The notes under the pieces are model-generated. The model ran no database searches and had not been told where the DNA came from. It saw only the letters and a program-made list of their open reading frames with translations. A stretch of DNA of 64,000 nt from Plasmopara viticola (lineage: Eukaryota; Oomycota; Peronosporomycetes; Peronosporales; Peronosporaceae), in NCBI GenBank assembly GCA_001695595.3, contig MBPM02000004.1, positions 1,116,001-1,180,000 of the forward strand, read 5' to 3'. Positions 11,401 through 24,800 of the stretch are shown here, piece by piece (the stretch's first letter is position 1; the number at the start of each line of letters is the position of its first letter). The position numbers and the translations under genes were made by a program.

Positions 11401-14249
11401 TTGCTGCAAAAAAAACGACAGCTTGCAGCTATTGTGGGGTTCGTGCGTGCGGATCTTGAGAAAGTATATTTAAATCTACACCACAACCCCAAATATACAG
11501 GTGCATTCTTCAATTTCAGAAAAGAATGTTATTCGGCGATCAAAAATCCCAAGAATTTTATATTATCAGACTAAGAAAGATTTACATTGGACGAATTTTG
11601 TCTTTGCCAGATACAAGAAAGCCATTTAAGCATCGTATGCAACATTTAAGACTAAGTCATCGAATGTGCGATATCACAACTCGAAAATATCGGTCAAGAG
11701 CAAACCACTTTGCTTGAGGCAAGGCTGTCAAATGAGACAATTCGTGATAGAGAATGCCTTGGTATGCATAAAGACTTGTTAAATTTCATGTGCAACTGTC
11801 GAATGGGACTATTCATGAACAAATACGTTTTGGCACAGGGATACACTGGTAAATTTCTGTGAGCAACTTCTGAGTACATGATGATTTGTGGTCTACACAG
11901 GCCTTGCAGACGGTGACATAAGAATCTCCCGTATCCCGAGGTAATAGTCATTCTTTGCGGAACACAACTTACGCGCTGAGTGCAAACCAGCAAATCTTAA
12001 TGTTATTGCAAAACGCTCTTGCGCAAGTCTGACTATAAGTTTGCAGATCTATATGTTATAATCCGTTCAGATCACAAAAAATGCCTATTTTTAGCCATTG
12101 GTGCATTTCCTATTCACAAATATGCCATAGACAAGTAGATTAATCCTCGATAACTATCGCAACTCTATTGCTATTGGTGGCAGGCCAATTGAGTTAAGAC
12201 TTTTAGACCTACAAAAGGGTCAACCATCGGCTTACATCTACGAGGTCATTTGGTATCAAAATTCACAAGAAGCCCATGATTTCACGCTTTGTCTTTTGCT
12301 TGCCAAATGCTGACCGCAATACGGGGGGCGTGGAGTTTCTGTGCCGTATAAGGAAAACAGTTTGTTTAGCAAGACATCTCGCCAATACCGGTGAGCAAAT
12401 TGCGCTGCTGTTTGCGGACTCATTGCCCAAAATCGAGACTTACAGACGAAATTAGTAGTAATTAAGGTCTGCGATTAACTGCTGCACTTTGGCAACCACT
12501 TTTGTGTCCGCTAGCTTGCTGATCTATTATGAATTATCTAAAAACGGATTGCCAAATCGAGCAGAACTATCCCGTGCTTAAAGATACACTTCGTAGCCGG
12601 TGCACAGATATACGACATTTAAGAGCCTGCAATCCAGATCAATGAGATAAGCCAAAATAATTGTCAAAAACTTTGAAAAAATCGTGCTTCATGTCATCTG
12701 AAACGAAAAGGATGTGGTAATGCGTACTTAAGATATGAAGCAAATTCAGATATGTTGATTGATAGATATACAGTAATCTTTAAAAATAAAACTACCACTT
12801 AGTTCAGTGATTACGAACAAGAAGAAATTCAGTATTATCGGAAGCTTTCACGGTTCTGCAGAACAATGAATAATCGATCTTTCGGATATAAAATGACACC
12901 AACAATGTACTTCCAGGATCCGATTTCACTTCCAACGAGCTGCAATTTTTCATCCAAGACTGCCCTCGCAAGAAATCTTAAGCACTTACACTCGCGCACG
13001 CACATACTTTTGCTACAACTGAATAGGGCTTACAGACGGGAGTTTCTTTCCTTGACTGCCAGGGTGAGCTCCACTTGTATGTAAAGCGCATCAAAAAGCA
13101 AATATGTCTTAAAGGGTGCCGCGAGCTTCTTGTAAAGCAACGCAAAAATTCCGCCCCTCAGAACACACAAAAGTCGCTGGACCGTCATTAACACGATTGC
13201 TCAGAGAATCTGTAGTATTTAAGTAGTAGCTACGGTCTTTAAGTTTATGGCTCCAAGCGGCAAGCGTAATACTTTGTCGAAACCAAACTATCTTTTCAGT
13301 AAAATTGCTTCGGCCAGGTAAAGGCGTACTCCGCACCCGAATCACTCTGGAAATCCACAATATTAATAAAAAAAGTCTTTTAATTGTGGTTGCGATAGCC
13401 CCAGATTCCCTACGATGCCGAGTAAATTTCATAGTAAACTATTGAAAGCCCAGCATAGCCGTTATCCGATTGCGCTGGTGGAGTGGCTCTTCTTTCAACA
13501 AGGTCTTTAGTAGAAATCACATGAGAAGCTTTCCGTAAAGCACGAAGCAGAAGAGCGTGCTGAGAAGTGCTATGGCCTGCATCGGCCAAAAAATAATACT
13601 TGCCTTAGCGGGTTTCTTCCCAATCCGCTCTTGGAAATCGGCAACTTTGTGTCTACACTTGGTGGTAGCGAGTAGCACCGCCCGTCGCCAATGGTGTTAG
13701 TGATTTTGAAAGTTATAATGCTATAGATATTTACCGCAGATTGTTGCCTATAGCTCTCCTGTCAACTTTCTCAACGTTAGTGACGTTGGCTGCTAGGACA
13801 TTATCCGACGAGTTTTTACCTATTGGAATCGCTGTAAATTTTCCTGTCCCTACGGAGAAGGCCTTTCGGGGATTATTTACGGCCGCGAGTCCACTACATG
13901 GCCGACAATTCAAAATTTGCTTGCTAAGTGGGGGAACCAATTTCTAGTTGCTTGGCATTAGATTTTGCCGTGAAGCTTCATGCGAGTATTCGCCAAAGCG
14001 ATCTTGGCGCCCTTTGTCTTTTTCTTTCTCCTTCTTTTTGAGAAGCGGAGGTGTCTGTGGACCACCATGCAAGTAATTCAGGTCAAACGCGTTCCTTGTT
14101 GTAGTGCAAGCGGCTGTCCTCTTTAGTCAAAATGCGAGTTGCGTTTGCTTTGTTGCCATAAGGCCAAAGAACATGAAAGTAGATGGCGAGTGCACTGAGC
14201 AAGTCTTAAAGATTTGAGCTGCTTAGATTTGGCGCAGTTGCGATATGCT
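8411..14249. repeat. Decayed mobile-element DNA, duplication copy 1 (right part)
   Basis: This is colinear with about 21800-26260 in copy 2. Anchors include 9270-9460 with 22650-22860, 9633-9870 with 22970-23190, 11040-11360 with 23480-23800, 12230-12560 with 24200-24510, 13030-13100 with 24970-25040, and 13731-13947 with 25730-25940. Part of it (11100-11340) also resembles 33480-33800. Only short disrupted ORFs remain. The minus-strand reading at 13731-13940 is similar between copies ('GKFTAIP.GKN'), suggesting ancestral coding on that strand, but I cannot assign it. Confidence 0.55.
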
Positions 14250-14860
14250 ATTTAACTAATGAAAGTGTAGCGTGTTGTTGGATCAAAATATGCGCCGACT
14301 TTACACAGTGATATCTAAAATTACAATTACTGACTTTTACGCTAAGTACTTAGAACAACTAGTGCGTTTTTATAGCTCGCGAATGGTACACACTAAAATT
14401 CCGTATACTTTATGCCACAAAAATCTGGATTGTGCTAAAATGAAAGATGCAGGTGCTAACTTTCACGAAAGCGATAACACCTGATTATTTGTAAAAATCA
14501 TCGTTACTGACATAGATTTTAAGGCGGTGCTGCCAACAAAATCTTGTCCTTTCTGATTTTTCGATGCCAAATACTACGTCATGCTTTGATCTTCAGGTAC
14601 GATGATCCAGTAATAGCTAAGCAAATGGCCGTCTAATCTGTCACGTTAGGTTGTAACAAAATCATACAAAAGGTATTTAAGTGCTGCTTAAACACGGGTT
14701 TTAAGTACGCACAATGCAAGCGCTTATCACTCACTAAGGCATCATTTGCTAAAGACGAGATCACATTGATAGATGTATGAATATATTTGCATTACTATTT
14801 GCCATCTATTTCTTGATAGGAATAAGGAAAAAATGGCATTAGCTCGAGGACCGGCAATAG
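14250..14860 (+). repeat. Effector 5'-flank-like segment at the duplication junction
   Basis: This is similar to 26270-26900 and to 37080-37500, including the tract around 'cacctgattatttgtaaaaat' and 'gttactgacat'. In reverse complement it matches the upstream flanks of the open effectors (about 51130 and 58310). Here it abuts the 3' side of the minus-strand pseudogene P2 rather than a plus-strand gene, so it is an orphan flank at the junction between the two duplication copies. Confidence 0.5.
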
Positions 14861-14891
14861 ATACATGCAAACGGAACTGTCCACCTTGTAC

Positions 14892-16604
14892 TTAACTGGA
14901 ATTAGTCTTGCGCTTCCGGCTGTGAGCCAAAGTGCGTTTTAACATATTCCAAAGTGGACCATGTTCTTTCCGCAATTCTTTTAAAACCGAAAGCCACAAT
15001 TTTGACGATATCTCTTTGTTCACTTTTTTTTCTCGCAACGCTTTTAACACAGTGGGCATGGCTTTTTCGACACTGTTGTTTTCCCCACGGCTATGAGACA
15101 GCACGGAATACTTGAGCCACTCCATGAGGATGTTAGTGTCCACACATTTTTGAAGAAGTGTATTCCAAGCGCCTCCGGGATGCAACTTGGACAGTGAGAG
15201 TAGCTGGAAAGAACGAGAAAGGTACTGTACCATTTTGCCTGCAAATATCTTAACGTCCGTGCGCTGCCTAGCTGACAAGTCTGTGAAACGTTCAGCTTGA
15301 TTCTTGAAAGTCTTAAACATCCTATTCACTTCATCGAACGAATGTATTGGCTTCAGCAATTCGTACACTTTATCTGGCCTCGGACCCATGTATGCAGCGA
15401 TAAAGTAAATTGCACTTAGGAAAAAGGGGTTATTTTCGTCCGTAATCTTCTTGCCCAAAAGTCTGAGGCTGATAGATATGTGTAGAGGGAATCCCTGGCA
15501 TAAGTCCCGCAAATATGTTGCAAGATTTCCTGTCTCGTGCTCCACATCTCCCAACACGTGCTTAAGCGCATTAGACTCGAACATTGCCCTCGCACGTGGC
15601 ACTGACATCATCGACACTTGCAAAAGAATAAAGTCGGCAACGCGAAAATTTGAAGCACCCGACTGAAAAGTCAATTTACTGTACTTGAGCCACGCAGTAA
15701 CCACAGTCATATCGTCAAGATCAACCCGACCATGGTCATCATTGAGATGCAAGACACTGAAAATGGTGATTGGTGGCCTTCTTTTGGAGCATACATTGAG
15801 CACGTGATCTTTAGTGATCGAACCCGTGACCATATACGACAGCATATCCGCAGCAAAGCTTTTCATTGATGGCTCGTGTCGATAAGTTTCAATCAGTGTC
15901 ATTGCTTGTTAATATGAAGTGAATGCTAAATTATCGTGAAGCGATAACGTCACTTTTGAACTCACTTGTGGCTTATGTGGTTGACCAGAAGCTTCAAAAG
16001 CTTCTTCTAGTCAAATGCTGCGTAATTCGAACGCGTGATATCCATATGTCTGCACTTAACAATATAACGGAATCACAAAAGAAGTTTGGGGTCGTGGCGC
16101 ATTGTGAATATGTACATGCCTTGGTCAAAAACCTTTTGAGTTTCATGTACGAGAATACACTCTCTGGTTTACTTGTTGTTCTAGCAACCATTCGTCCGCT
16201 TCCTTTTCATTAGATTTCAATGCGCATATTTTATTAGTTTAGCAATATCTCCTATACTTGCCTGCGTTCCCAACCCCAGCTAGTTCAATGGTTAGCTCGA
16301 TAAACTTGCAATCAACTCGCCTTTCCTTAAATTTTGATCAACCATGTGCACAGCCGATGGACGTGAAAATCTACAAGATGGTTTCCTCTTGCTTCACCGT
16401 TCTTGCCATCAAAAGAGGACTTGTGTATCTCATTCACCCATCGAAAGCTTCTGCTCTCTTTGGGATGATGTCGGTTGTAGCTGCATCTTTCGAGGCGTTC
16501 AATTTTTTCGCCCTCTTATCATGTCTTGTATGCGAGGTAATTTCAAAACAAGCGCTTACATTAATTAGGATGATGATAGTACGTACGAAGATGAGTAGAC
16601 GCAT
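14892..16604 (-). pseudogene. Decayed LWY-type secreted effector (copy P2)
   Basis: The gene starts at the ATG of MRLL at 16602-16604 and reads a recognisable signal peptide, but the N-terminal third is broken by several frameshifts and stops. From 15902 down to 14892 a 336-residue frame is open. It covers the family segments 'YRHEPSMKSFAADML', 'DLDDMTVVTAWLKYSK', 'SVPRARAMFESNALKHVL', later W-containing modules and the C-terminus 'HSRKRKTNSS'. This keeps the basic tail lost in two of the intact paralogs. The 336-residue part lacks the secretion signal, so a functional effector is unlikely. It is the counterpart of P1 in the second duplication copy. Confidence 0.85.
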
Positions 16605-18370
16605 GCTTGTTCTTAAATGATTGCAAAATTGAAAGTGACATGAAAGATTTATATTCTGCAGCTACTACGAAACAACCATGCAACTAGATAGCGAAAAGGC
16701 GTAATGACACAGATAGGTAGGTTCGAGATGCTCAAAGAGGATCACAGCTGTCACCAATTTTCTATAAATCAATTCTTACCGTCTGGTACAGAGGTTGAAC
16801 GGAGCGCGATATGAACTAAAAGAAAAGCGAGAAGAAGACGCCCGCATTAAAATCTCTTGAAAAACAACTCACAACGTAGTTCACTCAATTGTTGAATCCC
16901 AAAGCTCAGTAGCTACTGGGTTTCTCGCTTTACAAATTAACCGAGATTGTAATTACTGTTCATAGTCAACTTTTCTTGTATCTATCTCTCTATTGTTTTA
17001 AGGCATTTACTTTAAAAGGAAAACGAGGCCCTCGACCTAAAACGTGTCATCATCGTACTGTGCACGGCTTTGACGCTTCTAAAGCTATCAGTTGTTCTCG
17101 AAATTGCAACTTTCTGCAACAAGAAAACTGTGGTCGCCATGTCATGAAGCACAAACTTTGCAGAACGCGATCTTTTGTTATGCGGATAAGATTGTACAGA
17201 GGTCGATACGTATACAATTCACCATTGATTAAGGCTCTAGCAGAGTGCAGCTTCTCATTTATTACACGATTTAATTCATTGCCACTTTGCACTGTGGACA
17301 AGAAATAAATTTAATAAAGTCGTGTTGACTTAATGCTTGTATTAAGTAATGTTGACAGTTAAACTTTGTATCAATTAATGCTGACAACCGATTTTCTTTG
17401 TGGCTCTACGACTTTAAAGTATTTAGTGTGCAAGCGACACATCCTTAATTTGAGAGAAGGAGCTGCTGCAGGAACTACAGCCACTCTTTAAAACAGAATC
17501 CACCAGCCCGTACTCGACAAAAGGAGATATCTGAGGCACTGTGACAAACCGTATGATTAGCAATGGGTTGCTGCAAACTGATCTGTAGTGAATACGGCAT
17601 TAATGAAGTAGGCGGTTGGGCAACAAACGAATTTATTGCTGCCTCAAAGCCTAGCCAGCTTAGACTCTTTCTCGTACGCAGTCTTATATTCGAAACAAGA
17701 GTCTGTGCATGCCAGTATCGTGCTGCCAATCTTCATCCAAAGTCACCGCTACTTTGCCTGCCGACCACGCTCGTTAAAATCCATACAGTAACGATCAGGT
17801 GGCGTCGCTCTTGTAATAGCAGACAATTGCAATTTTCATATTTGCTTTTGATCTCAAGCAAATAGCTCCTTGTAATGTTGCCAAGATGCGATACACCTCC
17901 TCTCTCGCAATGCCCCCCTTCATAGTTATGCTAATCAAGTTCTATAAAAAAGTGGCTAGTTTAATCACCAAATACGCCTTAGACACGCAAGCGTTCGCAT
18001 TGTGCGCAGTTGAAAGCTGTGTCTGAGCAGCAAAACCGTCTTGTTTCACACCTTCTGTAAACAGTTGTAGAATTTAACGTGAAACAATGCCAGAAGGACT
18101 TTCAATGAGCTATCTCTGGCTCATTGTTCCTGATGTCAATTTACGACGTAGAGTTAGCATAGAAGCAACGTCACTTGATCGACAGCATCGCTCGTTTTGT
18201 AAAGTTGTCACAGTAACAATTTCGTAAACGAGCTAAATTTGATTTGGTACGAAGCTTGCCTACCTAACCTAAATTTGATCTACGGCCACATGGGCGGAAA
18301 TTAAAAGTACAGGTTCAGATGGCTAGTATTAGATACACGAATTTCGGTGCGATAGCTTAATGCGAAATTA
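16605..18370. repeat. Effector 5'-flank repeat, second copy of the tandem duplication
   Basis: This is colinear with about 2591-4165. Similarity starts again near 16822 and continues up to the short RTE-derived insertion at 18371. It contains shadow ORFs only. The part near 17790-17880 is also related to the upstream flanks at 51130 and 58310. Confidence 0.6.
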
Positions 18371-18607
18371 TTGTATTGTATTGTATTGTATTACGTTATC
18401 GCGTTGCCAAGTTATGCACGTGGTAGGCTCAGTCTGGCTAGTCCACGCCATAAAGTGGTGTCCGCATACGTCGAGTCTCATTCGGCGGGCAGTGCAGCCA
18501 GCACCGAGGTCGTGAGGGTCTTCCATTATTTTGTTATTTCTGACTTGGTAAGAGCCCAGGTGGCGCTCTGGTGCTGGAGACCGTCGCGTCGAGGGTGAAA
18601 CTCGTGA
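18371..18607 (-). mobile_element. Mini-RTE copy 1 (non-autonomous LINE derivative, truncated head)
   Basis: In reverse complement this reads a piece of RTE 5' leader, a ~35-bp internal piece ('gccacctgggctcttacc'), and the RTE 3' end. It finishes in 'gataacgtaatacaatacaa' with several ATACA units. The two internal junctions are the same as in the copies at 26957 and 41138. The corresponding place in duplication copy 1 (near 4158) lacks it, so it was inserted after the duplication. The leader is shorter than in the other two copies, as expected for 5' truncation. Confidence 0.8.
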
Positions 18608-21329
18608 GATTTGCACCGGTATTTACAGAGGTCTAGATAATAAATTTACATGTTCGGTAATAACAGCAGCTTTTGACGGTGCAGCAAAATATTAGAATTA
18701 TAGCTCGACATCATACGCAAAATACCGCCATCACGGCCACCCTATCGGTATTTTTGCCTACTTGCAGACCGAGGAGTTGTACAAAGTTCAAAGAAGAATT
18801 TATTGCAAATACTGAGAAAGAAGGCAACTTAGGATATAGGAAATAATTAAATTAATGTTCAACTGCAGCCTGTTGTGCACGTCGGTTCCGTTAAGACCAG
18901 AAATAGTAAGTGATCGTTCACTGGACAATCCGTTTCAAATCTATCTGCACGCCTTCTCTGTGTAAGTTGCTGTGTGATCCCATTACGCCTGGCTGCACTT
19001 GTACGCTCAATCGGGTAAATTGGTCACCTGATCCACCCAAAGGTTTAAGATGAATGAAACTCCTTCTCCGCATCTGTCTGCCGTAGCCTTCGTACCCCTC
19101 GACTAGGCGATGGCTTCAATTAGACGCTAATATTGACAGACCTCCGTGCTACGTAAATGCTGAATTGCAGGATGGTGTTTGAGCTGTACAAGCAATTCAA
19201 TCCATGAGGGATCCAAGCAGCACTAGCTTGGTAATGTGGAATATAATCCGATGAAGTTTTCACATTCGAAGGTGAGGCAAATTAGAACCTTCTCTTTTGC
19301 ATGAACATTTTAGACTTCTGAGCCTGATAGACCAGGTCAAAACCTGAGCACTTACCCATAAAACATCTCTACCTGATCAACAAGAAAAATGCGATCTTCA
19401 TGGGTATGTTAACGAGTAAAATGAGTTGATGACCTTTATTATTAGGGTGCCACTTCCTGAGCTACCCAAAGTGACTGTGTTTGTTGTCCGCCTTGGAGTA
19501 AGCCCGTCTTGCACTTACCTCTTTATACTGCGCGACGCAACGATGGAAGAGGCGGTTGAAATCGCTCCTCAAGACCTTATTTTCTTACAATCAAGGTCTT
19601 AACGAGCGGTTCAAACTTCTATAGGACCCAAAGAAAAAGTTTGTTGACCCCTGGGCTCGGATCCAGTCCTGTTCAGCTTCAAGTTGCGGAGCAAAGCAGG
19701 ATTCGCTACTTTTTCGACGGTAAATTAGGACCTATGATCTATGTCTGTCCCGGACGGAGGCGGCCGAAGTAGACGTTCCTCTCGCATAAGGGCTGCTGGT
19801 GACAGCCAGTCAGGGAAAGGATGGTCGTCTTTGGAGGCAGGGCTATTAAATTGCGAAGGTATACATCCTCAGGGTAGGCTGTACCACCTAATAAGATCTC
19901 CGCGTCTTAGTATTTTACCGGATATTGAAAGAGGAACCAGCAGCTGTAAATTGCTGGTGTTAAACGCAAATGCTGAGTGGTATAAAAACTTTATTCGAGT
20001 CTTGATATACACTAGCGCATTACATTTCTTGGTAGCTGACAGGCGAATGCCGTCAAACAAATAGGCTGACTGGTGCTTTACAAAAGATCATAAATAAAAT
20101 TGGCTACCGTTTGACTAGAAAATGTAAAGGGTCAAGGCTCTTGCAAAATTAAAGAGACAGCGTTATCGATTGTCTTAGACATGTTTCAGTTTGGCTTGAT
20201 CCTGGCTATAAAAAGTATTCCAGGGTTCAATTTTTAGTCACCTGATCTCACGAAATTTGTTCTTAAGGCTGATTTTGAGTGAAATCCTGGGCATCGAAGA
20301 GACTCGGTGCTAGACGTGCTAGTGCCTTCAAGCCATTCTTGGCGAGAAGCCAAGTTCCGCAGCATCGGCTGCTGAAGTCTTTACAGTAAGCTCTCGATTT
20401 GCGGGTGATGTAGTTTTAGTAACACAGTTCTGCAAGCAGGTAACACCTCACATTAGATGGTATGATTTCTCGAAAAATCAAAGTCAAACCACGAATTGCG
20501 GGAAGCAAAACTCGCAAGTAGCAGAAAGCGGCATAGGAATAATAGACATTAAAGAAATACGACCAGAACGAGTAACATAGCTCTACTAGAAGGTATTCGG
20601 AATGCGATACGAATTTAAATCCCTGGGCATCACCAACATTCCGGGGGCGATAGAGAGATTATCCACAAAAATATTTGTCGGTGTAGTTAGTTGCTTTTCA
20701 CGGCAGGTGAATAGAGGTTTGTCAGAGTTTTTAATCCTCAATAAGCTCGAAGCTCCTGAGTTATGTGTAGACCAAAAAAATGTCTTAGAGGTGGCTGGCC
20801 TAAAAAAAACTTCTTTTTATAATCAGAAAAACATCATTTGCTCAAGAAACAAATGTTTAGAATCAACACACCTTTGCTCAGCTATCCTAAGCTAAATGAT
20901 TCGGTATACCCTTTACATACCGAATACACAGCTGTGGTGTCCACGAACCAACTAATTCAAATTCATTGATGAAAGTAGTTTTGCACGAAAGTGATCTTGT
21001 ATTAGGCACAAAATAGGGCTTATACGGTAATAGCTAATGCCGCAAAAGCGATGTGAGCTTTTTGACGTGTTTTTTTTTGAAAAAAATCACATGATGCAAA
21101 AGTCTCAATCTCCTTACTTGTCACCTAGCTCTTGTGGTTATAAGCTGAAGCTAAAGTTCTCCTGCTTTATAACCAGCCTCGACAAAATGAAGACCGTTTC
21201 GGCTCGACTCACGCTACATTTTCAACAGTGAATGAGGAAGCGGTCAGGCTCAACCATCAGTGCTGGCTAGGCCGGCCTTGCAAAGCATTTGTCCTATCTA
21301 ATGTAAAAGGTCGTAAAGCGGTGCTGGAG
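18608..21329. repeat. Decayed mobile-element DNA, duplication copy 2 (left part)
   Basis: This is homologous to 5095-7400 of copy 1 with many indels. No intact gene is visible. The ORF at 20602-20895 corresponds to the one at 6788-7102, but the frame differs along its length. Near 21140 the segment matching about 7385-7815 of copy 1, which holds the RT remnant, is missing. Confidence 0.55.
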
Positions 21330-21800
21330 AGGCAGCATCAAAATGCTTTTACCGTCAAAAACAAACTTCAGCAGGTTTAAATATTGGCTTCACCGGACAA
21401 GACGAATTTTGTAGCGTCGTTTGCGATCTCAAGCCATCGGCTGCGCGTTATTGCAACTCCAGGGAGACGAATGTGATCAAGTTGTTTCATTCCTATTCAG
21501 GTAGCTTAAGCTTACTGACAGTTTTTTATTTGTTTTTGTTATTACGAGAAGCTACTTGCCATGAAGACACCAATAAAGCATTAAGTGCATCTTCTGGGAT
21601 CTACGCCCTTTGCTCTGTATTGTCTCCATAGTTTCTATTCCTGACGGTAAATTTGCTCTTCTTGTCTCAAAGGATGACAAGATGGCTACTAATTGGTGCG
21701 GGAAACAAACTTTTTTTTTACGAGCGTGGCCATTCCAGCACTTTTAACAATGCGCTATCGTGCAGGATATATTATGTTTAACTCAATTGAGGAGGGCTGA
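21330..21800 (+). pseudogene. Ty3/Gypsy RNase H remnant (copy 2)
   Basis: The plus strand, read across frames, gives 'YYEKLLAMK' near 21538-21564, followed by 'VHLLGSTPFALY' (family: KELLAMK...VHLLGS.PF.VYTDH). A degraded LSQRM-ARWLS region follows near 21670-21700. Several in-frame stops separate the pieces. It is homologous to 7985-8400. Together with the missing RT part, this shows decay continued independently in each duplication copy. Confidence 0.7.
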
Positions 21801-24800
21801 AAGTTACATCGACTTATAGATTCGTCAGATCTATAAGACTGATGCCAAAATTAAGAGCCACTCATGCAACGTTTTGTCGCAGGCGAAGACCGAAAAAGGT
21901 TATAGTTACTGTTTGACAGTAGCTGTCAAAAAGCACTCCAGTATAAGATGAATCCGTCCCATTTAGTTGCGCTAAAAGACGAAAGCTAGAGGTCAATATA
22001 ACTTCTTGAGGCTCTAGTGCTTAAATTAGCGACCGTATTTATGCGCGCGTATGGCCGGTTGCCTTAAGTGTTTGGTAGATCCTGGAGCTTAATGCATCAA
22101 TAAGTGACTTACCGACGCAAATTCACGAACCCGATGCAAGGCGTGCGGGTGTCGATGAAACTGTGGTCTGTATGAATCACATGACCTAAAAAGTTCATTC
22201 TCTTTTCATCAAGAACCTTAGACGGCCAGAGCCATTTATGTAAAATTAGTAGTCTGACCCCCAACTCCAAGCGCGTACACACGGTCGAGCAGTAGTTGCT
22301 GCTTCTCACAAATAAGCGCAAGGATGAGATGAGGTTGGCCTTTTTCAGCACTTCTTGGCCGTTGAGATCAGCGGTACTTTCATGTGAAGTGCATTGTGGA
22401 GCAAAGGCGCTTTCGTGGACAAAAAAATTGTTTCGTGAGCGGCGAATTTACCTCGCTTTACAAAGCTCGTTTGGGCCGTTGTATTGGCTCCATTTCGACT
22501 GTTCGGAGACCGTTGCAATTTAAAATCCAATGTAACGGACGCTTTATTCTCAATGCGTGGTCTTTTCAAATCGAGCGCGGGTATGGTAGGAGTCACTCCA
22601 TACCCGCGCTCGATTTTGTGTTTTCACCGCCTGGATCTATATAATGTCAAAGGCTTAAAAGCATTTTGGAGGCGAGTCGCCTCCGAACACCTACTTGAGC
22701 AAGTATTTTCTTTAGGTTGTGGACGTAAAGTACTTCATCCAAGCTGGTAGGTTTCGGTTTGTAATACTTGAAGAACGATCTTTATCCTAGAAAAAGCTCT
22801 GAAATTGAGATAGCACGTACTGAGAACTACCATGGGGGTATTTACTAATGACCCTGATTTTCTGGCTTCTTACGACGCCGAGTAGAAATCGTTTGTAAAT
22901 CTAATGAAGTGCAGAAAGCACGCGTATCTCGTGCTTAAATAGCATCTGCTATTTGTGCGCTAAGTGGTGAGAGTACCATGGCCGGCATCAGACGGGTAGA
23001 ACCTATACGGTAGGTCCTAATTTTCTTTGCTGAATTCGCTGTCAAGAGAGTGTATAGTCTTCTCACAGGACGGCAATTTGCGATATTTGCAGCTGAGTAC
23101 ATATTACATAGCTTCTTGCCCACCGCGGTAGTTCTAGACCTGTCCAAGAAATGTACCAAGTGTTGTTGTTTGTGTTTTCTTCTCGTCTGGTCTTTACTTT
23201 TGGTAGCCTCTTCAACAGGTCAGATCGTTTGTCTGGTAATAACACTAGACAATCCTCTTAAGGCAGACGATAGTAAGCAAAAGTTCTTTTTCCAATGAAC
23301 GTTCGCTGGCCTTAAGGATTCGATCTTGGAACACGCCTTTGGTGCACGTCACCCCACCACAGCTAGCAAAATGTCGGCTTAGACGTGCGTGCATTACTTA
23401 GTACAGTCTAATGCCGTCACCAGCGTTCACTGCTCAAAATCCAAACGAAATAGAGCGATTAATATATGCTTAAATTTAGCTAATAGTACAGCAGAGACTT
23501 CGTAGGCACGAATTCTGAGAAAAGATGCGCTGCTTAGCAACGCGTTCAGGTGCACCTATTTATAGTGCACTAGACTTGGGAGATTTTTCACCGTTTCCGA
23601 TTCGGGTTTGGAAATGTTACTTCCATGGCAACCTTACGCCTTATGATCTGCTATGGGGATAGTTAGCTGTGCTATTAGGGCTGTTACGCGTCCCAGCGAC
23701 GTGCACTTGCCTGTGCTTGTATCACTACGAGCTTTTGTCCGCGCATTCTTTTGATGACATTCTTTTCGCAATCATTCTGATGATGATCTATTGGTGTTTG
23801 CATCGACAGATTAAATTTTGCTGTATAAAAAAAACGACTGCTCACAGCTGCCGTCAAGTTCGTGCAGACCCCGAAAATGTATAGTCAAATTTACGCCGTA
23901 TATGAAGTTGCAGCCCATTCCATCAATTTGAAAAAATTTAGGTTATACAGGCCTCACACAGCATTTCTTGCTATGAGTGTACAGATGGCTTGCTATCTAC
24001 GATTTGGGTCCAGATGACTCGTACTACTTTGATGGACACAAGCATTATATCGTTTTGAAGGCACATGATGCTTCAGCTGGTTATCAAAGCTAAAAAAATT
24101 TCTCAGTTTTCTGGTCATATCGGCGGTGTAATTTTCTCGTTTTCCAGGTCATGTTGGCGGTCTTATGGGCGGCCGGCCAAGTATGTACAGACTTGTGGAA
24201 CGTACAAAAGGGGTCAACCATCGGCTTATATCTACGGAGTCTCTTTATTAAAAAATCCCTAGAAGTTTTATAAGCCTAGGCTTTGTCATTGGCTTGACAA
24301 ATGCTCATCGCAACACGGGAGGTGTGGTGTTTGTGTGTCGTAGCAAGACTTCTGGTCAATCCTAATGGTGAGCAAATTGCGTTGCTGTTTGCGGACTCAT
24401 TATCCGAAAACAAGACTTTCGGACGAATTTGAGAGTGATTTAGGCCCGCAATTAGCTGCTGCACTCTGGTAAACATTTTTGTCTCCGCCAGTTTGCTGAT
24501 TTATAATGTAACATCGATAAACGATTTGCTAAATCAAGCAGATTTTAAGATACACTTCGTAGCCGATTCACGGACATACGACGTTTATGGGCCAAACAAA
24601 TTCCCGACATTTTGGCCGAACATTGCGAAAATCGTGCTTAATGCCATCAGCAAAGAAAATGATGCGGTGATGTGCACTTAGGATATGTAAAAGAAGCAAA
24701 ACTTTTAAATGTTAATTGATGATCATAAAGTATTCTTGAGAAAAAAACTACCACTTAGTTCAGTGCTTACAAATAAGAAGATATTCCGTTTTACCGAAAG

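Noticed and set aside
18371..18607. Independent SINE with a tRNA-derived head
   Set aside because: The head matches the RTE leader, not a tRNA; no A/B box pair was evident.
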